NCBI RefSeq assembly: GCF_002953255.1
Contig: NZ_CP026498.1
Coordinates: 10,120,748-10,182,959 of the forward strand
Source: Streptomyces sp. CB01881
GTDB lineage: Bacteria > Actinomycetota > Actinomycetes > Streptomycetales > Streptomycetaceae
DNA: 62,212 nt
Direction: 5' to 3'
Shown piece by piece: positions 35,523 through 43,125 of the stretch. The notes under the pieces are model-generated. The model ran no database searches and was not told where the DNA came from. It was given only the letters and a program-made list of their open reading frames with translations. The position numbers and the translations under genes were made by a program. Every line of letters begins with the position of its first letter. Within the stretch, counting starts at the first letter, position 1.

Positions 35523-36977
35523 GTGAATCGCACAATCCCCCTGCCAGGCGCGGTGAAGACCGCGAGCTACCGACTCCGCGTCGATGCTCGGTTGACCGAG
35601 GAAGCGGGCGGATCGCTCGTCCTCGAACAGTCCCGCTACCGGCTGCGCCTGCCCGGGCTGGAGGCAGGACGTCGCGCCGTGCTGCTACGGATGGCGGAGA
35701 CCTGGCTGAGTGACCTTCAGATAGCCCAGCTCGTGGCCGGGTTGGAAGGCGAATCGCGGCTCCTGCCGACCCAGTTGCTGGTGCGCCGGCTGCTGCTGCA
35801 TTCCTGGTTGGAACGCCGGGTGTCCGTCGGAGCCCGTGCCGTGCTGGACGTCGTGCCCCGCCGCATCGGCGTCCAGAGTGTTCCACCGCAGCGCCGCCAC
35901 CGGCCCGGAGCGGTCTACCGGATGTCCAGGTTCGCGGTGCTGCGTGCCGAGCAGGGCCGGATGGTGGCGTACTCGCCGCTCAGCACCGTCGGGATCAGCT
36001 GCCCCCGGTTCCGGCTGGCCGCCGTCCTGGCCCGCGCCTGTGCGCAGGAGATCGGGCTCGGCGAGGTGGCCGAAGAGCTGGAAGTCGACGAGTCGGCCGC
36101 GGGGTTCCTGCTGGACGAGTTGCTCTCCGCCCGCCTCCTGCTGCCCTCCGAGGAGGCCGAGACCGAGACCCGTGCGGCGCCGATGGCCCTCTGGTCGGCG
36201 GAGGAACTCTGGCTGCACGACCGCTCCCGCCCGGAGCGCCACGCGGCCCCGATCGGCGCGACCGACCGCTTCCGCGGTCTGCCGGAGGCGGACCTCGGGC
36301 GGACGGACACCGTCGACGGCCGCCCCTCGATCGATCTGCCCGCACCCTCGTACGTCACCCCGGCGTCCGGATCGTTGTCGACGGTGATGGCGAGGCGCCG
36401 CAGTGTGCGTCGCCACGATGCCAGCCGGCCGGTGACCCTGGCCCAGCTCGGCGAGTTCCTCCACCGGGTGCAGCGCTTCGAACTCCGTGACCGTGAGGGC
36501 GTGGTGACCGGCGTTCGGCCCTACCCGAGCGCGGGCGGCCTCGGCGAACTGGAGGTCTACCCCCTGATCTCGCAGTGCGATGGCCTGCCCGGCGGCCTCT
36601 ACCACTACGACTCGGCGCGCCACCGTCTCGTGCTGGTCGCCTCGCCCGGGACGGAGACCGAGCGGATGCTGTCGTTCGCCCGTGGGACGGCCACCATGCC
36701 GGGCCCGCCGCAGGTCCTGTTCGTGATCACCGCCCGGGTCGGACCGCTGATGCGCAAGTACGAGGGGATCCCGTACACGCTGGCGCTCAAGGACGCCGGG
36801 ATCCTGACCGCCTGGATGTATCTGGTCGCCACTGACATGGGCCTGGCTCCCTGCGCCCTCGGCGCGGGGGATGCCGCCTCCTTCTCCGCCCTGACCGGCC
36901 TGGACACGCTGGCCGAGCCGGCCATCGCCGAGTTCGCCCTCGGCTCCTGCCCGCCCGAAGGTCAGGCGCCGGAATGA
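35523..36977 (+). CDS. SagB-type dehydrogenase (FMN-dependent)
   Basis: This 484-residue protein belongs to the SagB/ThcOx nitroreductase-like family that oxidises azolines in RiPP pathways. The C-terminal domain has the FMN-binding pattern MARRRSVRRHDASRPVTLAQ and YPSAGGLGELEVYPLISQ. The catalytic-domain segments YEGIPYTLALKDAGILTAWM and GLAPCALGAGDA follow. The N-terminal ~270 residues form a second domain, as in long SagB proteins. It starts at GTG with GAAGG five bases upstream. No YcaO cyclodehydratase is present in the window, so its substrate may be another bond type. It is followed by the NHLP precursor. Confidence 0.88.
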   Translation: MNRTIPLPGAVKTASYRLRVDARLTEEAGGSLVLEQSRYRLRLPGLEAGRRAVLLRMAETWLSDLQIAQLVAGLEGESRLLPTQLLVRRLLLHSWLERRVSVGARAVLDVVPRRIGVQSVPPQRRHRPGAVYRMSRFAVLRAEQGRMVAYSPLSTVGISCPRFRLAAVLARACAQEIGLGEVAEELEVDESAAGFLLDELLSARLLLPSEEAETETRAAPMALWSAEELWLHDRSRPERHAAPIGATDRFRGLPEADLGRTDTVDGRPSIDLPAPSYVTPASGSLSTVMARRRSVRRHDASRPVTLAQLGEFLHRVQRFELRDREGVVTGVRPYPSAGGLGELEVYPLISQCDGLPGGLYHYDSARHRLVLVASPGTETERMLSFARGTATMPGPPQVLFVITARVGPLMRKYEGIPYTLALKDAGILTAWMYLVATDMGLAPCALGAGDAASFSALTGLDTLAEPAIAEFALGSCPPEGQAPE

Positions 36978-37051
36978 GCCTGCGCAGACGAGTGGTCCCG
37001 ACCCGGCAGAGCGCGCATCCCCCGTTGCACCAGAGAGCAGAGGACCGAGCC

Positions 37052-37405
37052 ATGCACTCCACCGAACGCACCGCCTTCGCCTCCGGCTACAGCGCGGCGG
37101 TGGCCGCCGTGTGGTCCGATCCGGGCCAGGAACGGCTCCTGGCCCAGGACCCGCGCGTCCTGCTCGCCGAGCACGGCATCCGAGTGCCGCCGGGAACGAC
37201 CGTGGTCGTCGACCGTGACCGGCCCTCGGCGCCGGAGGTGCTGGACGAGCAGATCCGGTCGTGGGAGGAGGCGGCCGTCAGCGGCCGGCTCACGCTGTTC
37301 GTGCCCCGTCCTGATCGGTTCGAGGCGCGGGACCTCTCGGAGGAGGAACTGGATTCGCTGGTGGCCGGCGTGGGCGTTCAGGGCTTTCCGGAGATTCCCT
37401 TCTGA
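37052..37405 (+). CDS. NHLP-type precursor peptide (nitrile hydratase-like leader)
   Basis: This 117-residue protein has the layout of a nitrile hydratase alpha-like leader peptide. The N-terminal helix is AVAAVWSDPGQERLLAQDPR, followed by LLAEHGIRVPPGTTVVVDRD. Near the end comes the acidic leader terminus LSEEELDSLVAG, and the last 11 residues are VGVQGFPEIPF. The usual VAGG cleavage site is changed to VAGV, so cutting could occur after Ala-Gly. The core would hold no Cys, Ser or Thr. I chose the internal ATG (MHSTERTAFASGYS) with AGAGGA eight bases upstream. It lies 74 bases after sagB. It could alternatively be a non-precursor NHase-like carrier protein. Confidence 0.7.
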   Translation: MHSTERTAFASGYSAAVAAVWSDPGQERLLAQDPRVLLAEHGIRVPPGTTVVVDRDRPSAPEVLDEQIRSWEEAAVSGRLTLFVPRPDRFEARDLSEEELDSLVAGVGVQGFPEIPF

Positions 37406-37439
37406 CACGCCGGGTGACCGCATCACGGAGGTGCGAGCT

Positions 37440-37471
37440 CCGGGGCCCCGTCCGCAACGGTCCGGCCCCGG
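37440..37471. terminator. Convergent hairpin
   Basis: An 8-bp perfect inverted repeat (CCGGGGCC / GGCCCCGG) with a 16-base loop lies between the convergent ends of the NHLP precursor and the oxygenase gene. Confidence 0.45.
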
Positions 37472-37492
37472 TGCCCACCCACCGGTGCGGCG

Positions 37493-38413
37493 TCAGTTCC
37501 GCAGGGCTGCCGCCAGGTTCGTCAGCGTGCGGTGCGGCTCGGGTGAGGCGGCACCGGTCCGCGGCTGCGGGACGGTCTCCACGGCGGCGCACAGTGCTTC
37601 CGGGGTGAGTCCGGCCAGCCGCTCCCGGTAGTGGTCGAGCAGCGCCGCCGCGGTCCGGCGCAGCTCCACCGGGTCCACCGGGAGGGGAGGCAGGTCGAGC
37701 CCGTCGTCGAGGTGGCGGGTGAGGGCCGTACGCAGGTCGGCGGCGCCGGGCTGCCGGACGGTCAGTGACAGGTGGAAGGACAGGCCGTCGGTGTGACCGA
37801 CGGCCGAGTGCGGTGCACCGCGCGGGATGTAGAGCACCTCGCCGGCGTGTGCCGTGGCCTCCAGTTGTACGGGGCCCGGGTCCGGCTCGGGGCCCGCCTG
37901 CCAGCGCCCGTCGTCGGGGATCGCGTGGATCTGCCACCTCTTGCTGCCGTGCAGCTGGAGCACGAAGACGTCCGCGTCGTCCCGGTGGGGGCCGAACCCC
38001 TGCTGCCCGGGCGGTGTCACGAAGAGGAAGGCCTCGACGCCGCGGCCCAGCTCGGCCCCGAGGCGGTCGACGAGTGCGGCCGCCCCGGAGTGCCAGTGTT
38101 CGATGTTGCGCATCAGCAGGGTGGCGCCGGCATCGAGATGGTGCATCACCTTGGCGGTGTCGGCGTAGCCGCGGAAGCTGCGGTCGATGAGGTGGTGGGC
38201 GCTGGTGTAGTCGCCCTGCTCCAGTGCCTTGCCCTGGGAGACGAGTTCGAGGTAGGGGATGCGCAGCAGACCTGAGGCCAGCACGGCGTCGACGTCCGCC
38301 AGGGTGACCGGTGGGGCGAGCGGTGCGGGCGGGCGCAGCAGACAGGCCTCGCGACGCCATGCCGTCGCCAGGAACGGTGCGGGGTCGCCCACCAGGGACC
38401 GGAGAGTTTCCAT
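37493..38413 (-). CDS. Cupin-4/JmjC-like 2-oxoglutarate oxygenase
   Basis: This 306-residue protein resembles the ribosomal-oxygenase/JmjC (cupin 4) family, which hydroxylates Arg, His or Asn side chains in proteins. The iron-binding motif is GFGPHRDDADVFVLQLHGSK (His143, Asp145). The distal histidine is probably His202 in LYIPRGAPHSAVGHTDG. The typical WQIHAIPDDGRW strand lies between them. The ATG giving METLRSLVGDPAPF was chosen, although it has no clear ribosome-binding site; an upstream start is possible. It is convergent with the precursor gene and divergent from the flavin monooxygenases, so it probably tailors a peptide of this locus. Confidence 0.82.
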   Translation of the reverse strand: METLRSLVGDPAPFLATAWRREACLLRPPAPLAPPVTLADVDAVLASGLLRIPYLELVSQGKALEQGDYTSAHHLIDRSFRGYADTAKVMHHLDAGATLLMRNIEHWHSGAAALVDRLGAELGRGVEAFLFVTPPGQQGFGPHRDDADVFVLQLHGSKRWQIHAIPDDGRWQAGPEPDPGPVQLEATAHAGEVLYIPRGAPHSAVGHTDGLSFHLSLTVRQPGAADLRTALTRHLDDGLDLPPLPVDPVELRRTAAALLDHYRERLAGLTPEALCAAVETVPQPRTGAASPEPHRTLTNLAAALRN

Positions 38414-38511
38414 GCGGGGAGTGGCCTTCCGTAGGTGTCTTCCGACGGAAGGGCGCGGGGAGTTGCCGGCAGCCTCTTCCCGTACATTCCGCCTCTCGGC
38501 GAGACGATTCG

Positions 38512-38541
38512 AACCTAGGGCTCGTCGAACGGGCGGCGCAA
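38512..38541 (-). promoter_or_regulatory. Candidate promoter of the JmjC-like oxygenase gene
   Basis: A TTGCGC -35-like hexamer and a TAGGTT -10-like hexamer are 18 bases apart on the minus strand, about 100 bases upstream of the chosen start. This fits the vegetative promoter pattern of streptomycetes. Confidence 0.35.
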
Positions 38542-38827
38542 GGATCATCCGACGCTTGCTCGGGTATCGGCAGGGGTAAAGCCGAACCGTTCCACCGGAT
38601 CGTGCCGCCGTTGTTTTCGGAGAATTTCACGGCATCAATCGATGCAATCCTCCAGGGAATTGATCCATGAATCCGTGCTGCCGACCTGATTTCTTGTCGC
38701 CGTCGGGCGGCTGCACTAGGGTGGCGCAAAAAGACGGACGGTCCGGATTCTTCACGCCGCGTCCTGTGCTGGTCGTACGAGCACCGCCCGGCTTGTCGGC
38801 GGAAATACGTGACATTGGAGTCGCCCC
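38542..38827. other. Intergenic regulatory gap between divergent genes
   Basis: The spacer between the oxygenase and the first flavin monooxygenase is AT-richer than its surroundings (for example CGGAGAATTTCACGGCATCA). It probably holds promoters in both directions. GGAG lies seven bases before the GTG of the monooxygenase. No small ORF with a ribosome-binding site was seen. Confidence 0.4.
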
Positions 38828-39850
38828 GTGTTCCTGGGTGTGGAGATCGGCTCACCGGAATCCTCACGGCCCGCCGCGTCCGACTGCGCGCGCGCTGCGA
38901 AACTGGCCGAGCGGGGATCGTTGGTCTTCGTGACGTTGGACGAGACCCTCACGTCCCGGGCGGACTCCGCGCCCGCACGGCAGCGGCTCGCCCAGAGCAG
39001 GTTGAACCCGGTGGCCGCGCTGGCCCACGTCGCACCGCAGACCACGTCGATCGGGCTCGTCGCGACGGCGACCGTGACCCATGTCGAGCCCTTCCACGTG
39101 TCAAAGGCCCTGGCAACGCTGGATCATGTCAGCGCCGGGCGCGCGGGCTGGTGCGTGCGGGTGTCCACGAGCGCCGAGGAAGCACAGCTCTTCGGGGACC
39201 GCTCACCCCGCGACCTCCCCGGCCTCTACGAGGAGGCGGCCGAGTTCGTCGAGGTGGTCTCGCTGCTCTGGGACAGCTGGGAGGACGGTGCGGAGATCCG
39301 CGATGCCGCCACCGGGAGGTTCCTCGACCGGTCCAAGATCCGCGCCGTGGACCATCAGGGCAGGTACTTCCGGGTGAAGGGTCCCGGGATCGTCCCGCGG
39401 CCGCCTCAAGGGCACCCGGTGATGGCGGTGCGGATCACCTCGGACGACGATCTGCCGCTCGCAGCCCGTGCGGACATGGTCTTCGGCGGCCTTGAGCAGG
39501 TCGTCGGCGCTCGTCCGAGGCTCGGGGGAGGAACCAGGACGATCGCGGACCTCTTCGTGAACTGCCGCGGGCTGCCGGCCGGCCAGTGGGCGTGGGGGCT
39601 GGGCAGCGCGGTCGAGACCGGCGGAGTCCGCGACTTCGCGGACTTCCTCCAAGCGCGAGCGCGGACGGGCCTGGTGGACGGGTTCCGTCTCGTGTTCGCC
39701 GAGGTGACCACGGAGCTGGCCCGCTTCGTGGACGAAGCCGTCCCCGAACTGCGCACGCGTCGGCTCGTCCTCCCCTGGGGCGAGGACTGCCGCAGTTTCC
39801 GTGAGCGCCTGGGGCTGCCGCACAAGGCGCCCAACAGCATGGTCCCGTAG
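38828..39850 (+). CDS. Luciferase-like (LLM) flavin-dependent monooxygenase, NtaA/SnaA-like
   Basis: This 340-residue enzyme is of the bacterial luciferase-like monooxygenase superfamily, nearest the FMN-dependent NtaA/SnaA/DszA group. Visible family features are ARAAKLAERGSLVFVTLDET at the N-terminus, TTSIGLVATATVTHVEPFHV, and ATLDHVSAGRAGWCVRVSTS. At 340 residues it is shorter than the ~440 typical of NtaA, with a compressed C-terminal half. It starts at GTG with GGAG seven bases upstream. A second LLM gene follows at 78 bases. The pair may act on a peptide or small-molecule substrate of the locus; reduced flavin would come from elsewhere. Confidence 0.82.
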   Translation: MFLGVEIGSPESSRPAASDCARAAKLAERGSLVFVTLDETLTSRADSAPARQRLAQSRLNPVAALAHVAPQTTSIGLVATATVTHVEPFHVSKALATLDHVSAGRAGWCVRVSTSAEEAQLFGDRSPRDLPGLYEEAAEFVEVVSLLWDSWEDGAEIRDAATGRFLDRSKIRAVDHQGRYFRVKGPGIVPRPPQGHPVMAVRITSDDDLPLAARADMVFGGLEQVVGARPRLGGGTRTIADLFVNCRGLPAGQWAWGLGSAVETGGVRDFADFLQARARTGLVDGFRLVFAEVTTELARFVDEAVPELRTRRLVLPWGEDCRSFRERLGLPHKAPNSMVP

Positions 39851-39928
39851 CCCGCCGGCCGCGCGATCCGCCCTCGACCACGGTGCGGCCGGATTCGCCG
39901 GACCCACCAACACGCTAGGAAGCCCGCA

Positions 39929-41248
39929 GTGAACCTTGGACGGCGCCGACTCCACCTGGGCGTTCTCTTCCCGGTCAATCCCACCACGACGGTGTGGAAG
40001 GGCGGCCGGCCGGGCAGCCAGATCGACTTCGCCGCGATCGCCCAGCTGGCCCGGACCGCCGAGCGCGGCCGGTTCGACTACCTGCTGCTCGCCGACGATC
40101 TCCGCCTGCCCGAGCGGAACGGCGAGGTGACCGAGATCGGGGTCGCTGGTCGGCACGATCTGCTGACGATCCTCTCCTCCGTCTCGGCCGTCACGGACAG
40201 ACTGGGCTTGGTCGCCACCGTCAACACCACGTTCAACGAGCCCTATGACATGGCTCGTCAGCTCGCCACCGTCAACCACCTCTCGGGTGGGAGGTTGGGC
40301 TGGAACGCCGTGACGACGCCAGACGCCTGGGTCGGGCAGAACTTCCGTCGCGGCGGCTTCCTCCCGCATGCCCAACGCTACGAGCGCGCCGCCGAGTTCA
40401 TCCGGCTGTGCCGCTCGATCTGGGCCGCCGACGGGACCGCCGGCAGCGTGCCGCTGGCCCACGAGGGACGTCACTTCCACGCCGGGGGTCCCGCGGCCAC
40501 CGCGTACGACGGCGTCGAGCCGGTCCTGATGCAGGCGGGGGACTCGGAACAGGGAAGGGAATTCGCCGCCGCCCACGCGGAGGTGATCTACAGCAGGAAG
40601 AGGGGCCGCGCCGGCCGTGAGTTCTACGCCGACGTCAAGGGCAGGCTGGCGCGACACGGCCGCGGCCCGGGGCAGCTGAAGATCATGCCCGCGATCACCT
40701 ACGTGGTCGGGCAGTCACGGGCGGACGCCGAGGAACTGGCGCGCACGAGACGCCTGGACATCGTGACACCGGAGATGGCGATCTACTACCTGGAGGGGCT
40801 CTGGGGACGCGACCTCTCCGCCTGCGACCCCGAAGGCCCGTTGCCCGACATCGCCCCGGACCCGGACGGCGCGGCGTTCATCACCGGGAGACCTACCCGC
40901 ATGGACGCGCAGTGGCGGGCCGACCGAGTGGCGTTCCTCCGGCAGGTCGCGGAGTCCAGGGGGCTGTCGATCCGGCAACTCGTCGCGTTGGTCACGCACA
41001 CGAAGGCGTTGGCGGGCACCCCGTCCGACATCGCGACCGAGATGATCGACGGCGTCGAGGCCGGCGGCTGCGACGGCTACATCATCGTCCCCGACCAGGC
41101 CCCCGGCGGGCTGGACGACTTCGTGGAGCACGTGGTGCCCGAGCTCCAGTCCCGTGGAGTTCTCCCCGCGGGGTACGAGTCCGGCACGCTCCGAGGCCAT
41201 CTCGGTCTGCCGGAACACCCCCGACAGCCGGTGGACCGGGGTCGATGA
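39929..41248 (+). CDS. NtaA/SnaA/DszA-family FMN-dependent monooxygenase
   Basis: This 439-residue enzyme is full length for the NtaA/SnaA/DszA family of FMNH2-dependent monooxygenases. Typical segments are LHLGVLFPVNPTTTVWKGGR, FDYLLLADDLRLPER, TVNTTFNEPYDMARQLATVN, and HLSGGRLGWNAVTTPDAWVG. The C-terminal GYIIVPDQAPGGLDDFVEHV is also family-typical. The GTG start has AGGA eight bases upstream. It follows the first LLM gene in the same orientation and precedes the tiny precursor at 41419. Known members oxidise heteroatoms or dehydrogenate heterocycles (SnaA oxidises a proline-derived residue), so peptide oxidation is plausible. Confidence 0.88.
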   Translation: MNLGRRRLHLGVLFPVNPTTTVWKGGRPGSQIDFAAIAQLARTAERGRFDYLLLADDLRLPERNGEVTEIGVAGRHDLLTILSSVSAVTDRLGLVATVNTTFNEPYDMARQLATVNHLSGGRLGWNAVTTPDAWVGQNFRRGGFLPHAQRYERAAEFIRLCRSIWAADGTAGSVPLAHEGRHFHAGGPAATAYDGVEPVLMQAGDSEQGREFAAAHAEVIYSRKRGRAGREFYADVKGRLARHGRGPGQLKIMPAITYVVGQSRADAEELARTRRLDIVTPEMAIYYLEGLWGRDLSACDPEGPLPDIAPDPDGAAFITGRPTRMDAQWRADRVAFLRQVAESRGLSIRQLVALVTHTKALAGTPSDIATEMIDGVEAGGCDGYIIVPDQAPGGLDDFVEHVVPELQSRGVLPAGYESGTLRGHLGLPEHPRQPVDRGR

Positions 41249-41418
41249 CACGGATCGCTGTCACCGTGGAGCGCTGCCCTGCGCGCCTTGGTGGCAATTC
41301 CGTGGAAGGCTTGCCGGCCGCCGGCTCCCGGAAATACCGTCTGCATTACCACCGAGCGGAACCCGGCGATCCGGCCGAATCCTTTCCCGGTGTTCACCGA
41401 CGATCAGGAGGCCTTTCC

Positions 41419-41532
41419 ATGGGCGAGAACGAGAAGCAGAACCTGCCGACCGACGTGAACGAGAACGACGAGTTCCGGGACGAGGACCTGGAGGGGATCG
41501 CCGGCGGCGAGTCGCACCGCTACCTGCTCTGA
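41419..41532 (+). CDS. Putative precursor peptide B (double-glycine leader, 7-residue core)
   Basis: This is a 37-residue ORF with a very strong AGGAGG site seven bases before the ATG. The acidic leader ends FRDEDLEGIAGG, a classic C39-peptidase double-glycine motif, and leaves a seven-residue core ESHRYLL. It is too short for most gene finders. It sits between the flavin monooxygenase and the adenylating enzyme, separated from the latter by two hairpins. The core has no Cys, so thioether chemistry is excluded. Its frame is also open upstream to an ATG overlapping the monooxygenase stop, but that start lacks a comparable ribosome-binding site. Confidence 0.72.
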   Translation: MGENEKQNLPTDVNENDEFRDEDLEGIAGGESHRYLL

Positions 41533-41568
41533 CACCCCTGCTCCCGGCGTCGGCCGACCGGCAGCGCA

Positions 41569-41603
41569 CCGCCACAGCCCGTGCTCATCACGGTATGTGG
41601 CGG
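41569..41603 (+). terminator. Hairpin after precursor B
   Basis: An 8-bp perfect stem (CCGCCACA / TGTGGCGG) with a 19-base loop lies 36 bases after the precursor stop. It may attenuate transcription into the ligase gene or protect the precursor mRNA. Confidence 0.4.
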
Positions 41604-41621
41604 GGCGTCGTCCCTCGCCGT

Positions 41622-41646
41622 GTTCCGGGCCCGACCGGCCCGGAAC
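41622..41646 (+). terminator. Hairpin between precursor B and ligase
   Basis: A 10-bp perfect stem (GTTCCGGGCC / GGCCCGGAAC) with a five-base loop and no U-tract. It is matched by a hairpin in the same place in the second precursor-ligase unit, suggesting an attenuator that sets a high precursor-to-enzyme ratio. Confidence 0.55.
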
Positions 41647-41699
41647 GCGGCCTGCGGCAGGCGACGTCCTCGGTAACCGGTCAGAAAGGGGTGCCCGTG

Positions 41700-43112
41700 A
41701 TGCAGAATCATTCGCCCGACCCGAAAATCGCGGTGACGGAAATCGGCGAGAAGCTGAACCGCTTCCTCCGGTCGGCCCGTTACGCGGAGAAGCGGGCGGA
41801 AATCGAGAAGCTCGTCGAGTTCGACAGCGCGACGGCTGCCGACCGCCTTGCCGACATCCTGGCCCACGCCCGGGACCGGGTGCCCCGTTACCGGCCGTTG
41901 CAGGACCACGCGAACCCGGTGCTCGCGGATTTCCCGCTGACCCGGAAGGCGGACCTGCGCGACCGGTTCATCGACCTGATCAGCAGGGACGAGACCGGCC
42001 GGATGGAACCGGGCCACTACTTCATCCACGAGACCAGCGGCAGCACGGGCCAGCCGGTGCGGCTGTTGACGACCGCGGAGACCGGCGGACTGTCCAGCCT
42101 GGTGATCGCGGAGCGGCTCTGCCGCCACCTCGGCCTGCCCGACACCGGAACCGAACTGAACCTGGGGCTCCACTACGAGGGAACCCCGCTCGTCGAGGCC
42201 GGCTTCCTGCCCCGCCCGTACGTGCGGTGCAACCTGCGGGGCTTCGATCCGTCCTCCCCCTCCATCGTGGAGACCTACGCGTCGGTCGTCGGGGCCTTCC
42301 CCGTCGACCGGATCATCGGTACGTCGAGCCGGCTCGTCGGCCTGGCGCGGTACTGCCTGGACCGGGGAATCCGCCTGCGGCCCAGGGCCGTGGTGGCCTC
42401 CTACGAGCACCTGGTCGAGGAGGGCCGCCGGATGGTCGAGGAGGCCTTCCGGTGCCCGGTCACGATGGTCTACGCGACCTCCGAGACCGGCTCCGCCGCC
42501 TGGGAGTGCCGCCAGGGGAACCTGCACTTCCAGGACGACTTCGTCACCCCGGAACTGTTGCCCTACGACGGTGACGAGACGCTGAGGAGCATCGTCCTGA
42601 CCGGGCTCCTCACCCGGGCGATGCCGGTGATCCGCTACGTCACGGGCGATCTGTGCTCACCGGCGACGGCCTGCGGGTGCGGGCTGCCCGGAACGGCGGT
42701 CGGCTCGCTGGTCGGCCGGTCGAAGGCGACGCTGGTGGGCGCCGACGGCCTCGTCTACTCGCCCTACGCGCTGCTGGCCGCACTGTCCAACGCGGGACTG
42801 GCGGACTTCCAGGTCCTCCAGGAGCGCCCGGGCATCCTGCAGCTCATCGTGCCGGACGCGACCGAGGAAGCCCGCAGGTGCGTCGAGCACCTCAACCGTG
42901 ACCTCGCCTCGTACTTCCGCGAGGGGCAGGGCTTCCGCCTCCGGCTGGCCGCGACGAACACGTTCGTCCTCAGCGGCCGGGGCAAGCGCAACCCCGTCGT
43001 CCAGCGGCTCGACGTCGCCCCCGGCGCCGTGGAGGGCACCGGCTACCTGAGGTCCGGCGTCCGAAGCCCGGCGTACGCCGGCCCGGTGGCACAGAGCCCT
43101 TCCGTCCCGTAG
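41700..43112 (+). CDS. Phenylacetate-CoA ligase-like adenylate-forming enzyme 1
   Basis: This 470-residue member of the ANL superfamily is closest to PaaK/LuxE-type proteins. The ATP-binding motif is ETSGSTGQPVRLLTT (112-119), followed by VYATSETGSAAWEC (about 258-270) and VIRYVTGDLCS with the ribose-binding Asp (about 317). The C-terminal catalytic Lys lies in LSGRGKRNPVVQ (about 429). A CxxxxCGCGLPGT segment resembles PaaK proteins. It should activate a carboxylate as an adenylate; the acceptor is unknown. Its nearest relative here is the ligase at 51372, and both follow a tiny precursor. The ATG has AAAGGGG eight bases upstream. Confidence 0.85.
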   Translation: MQNHSPDPKIAVTEIGEKLNRFLRSARYAEKRAEIEKLVEFDSATAADRLADILAHARDRVPRYRPLQDHANPVLADFPLTRKADLRDRFIDLISRDETGRMEPGHYFIHETSGSTGQPVRLLTTAETGGLSSLVIAERLCRHLGLPDTGTELNLGLHYEGTPLVEAGFLPRPYVRCNLRGFDPSSPSIVETYASVVGAFPVDRIIGTSSRLVGLARYCLDRGIRLRPRAVVASYEHLVEEGRRMVEEAFRCPVTMVYATSETGSAAWECRQGNLHFQDDFVTPELLPYDGDETLRSIVLTGLLTRAMPVIRYVTGDLCSPATACGCGLPGTAVGSLVGRSKATLVGADGLVYSPYALLAALSNAGLADFQVLQERPGILQLIVPDATEEARRCVEHLNRDLASYFREGQGFRLRLAATNTFVLSGRGKRNPVVQRLDVAPGAVEGTGYLRSGVRSPAYAGPVAQSPSVP

Positions 43113-43125
43113 AGGAGATTGTGCC

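Noticed and set aside
38508..38530. GATTCGAACC, which resembles a tRNA T-arm on the minus strand
   Set aside because: The flanking bases do not form the 5-bp stem, and no acceptor or anticodon arms could be drawn.
41245..41418. In-frame upstream ATG that would extend precursor B by 58 residues and overlap the monooxygenase stop (ATGA)
   Set aside because: The extension is basic and unlike a leader, and a much better AGGAGG site lies before the ATG at 41419. Kept only as an alternative start.
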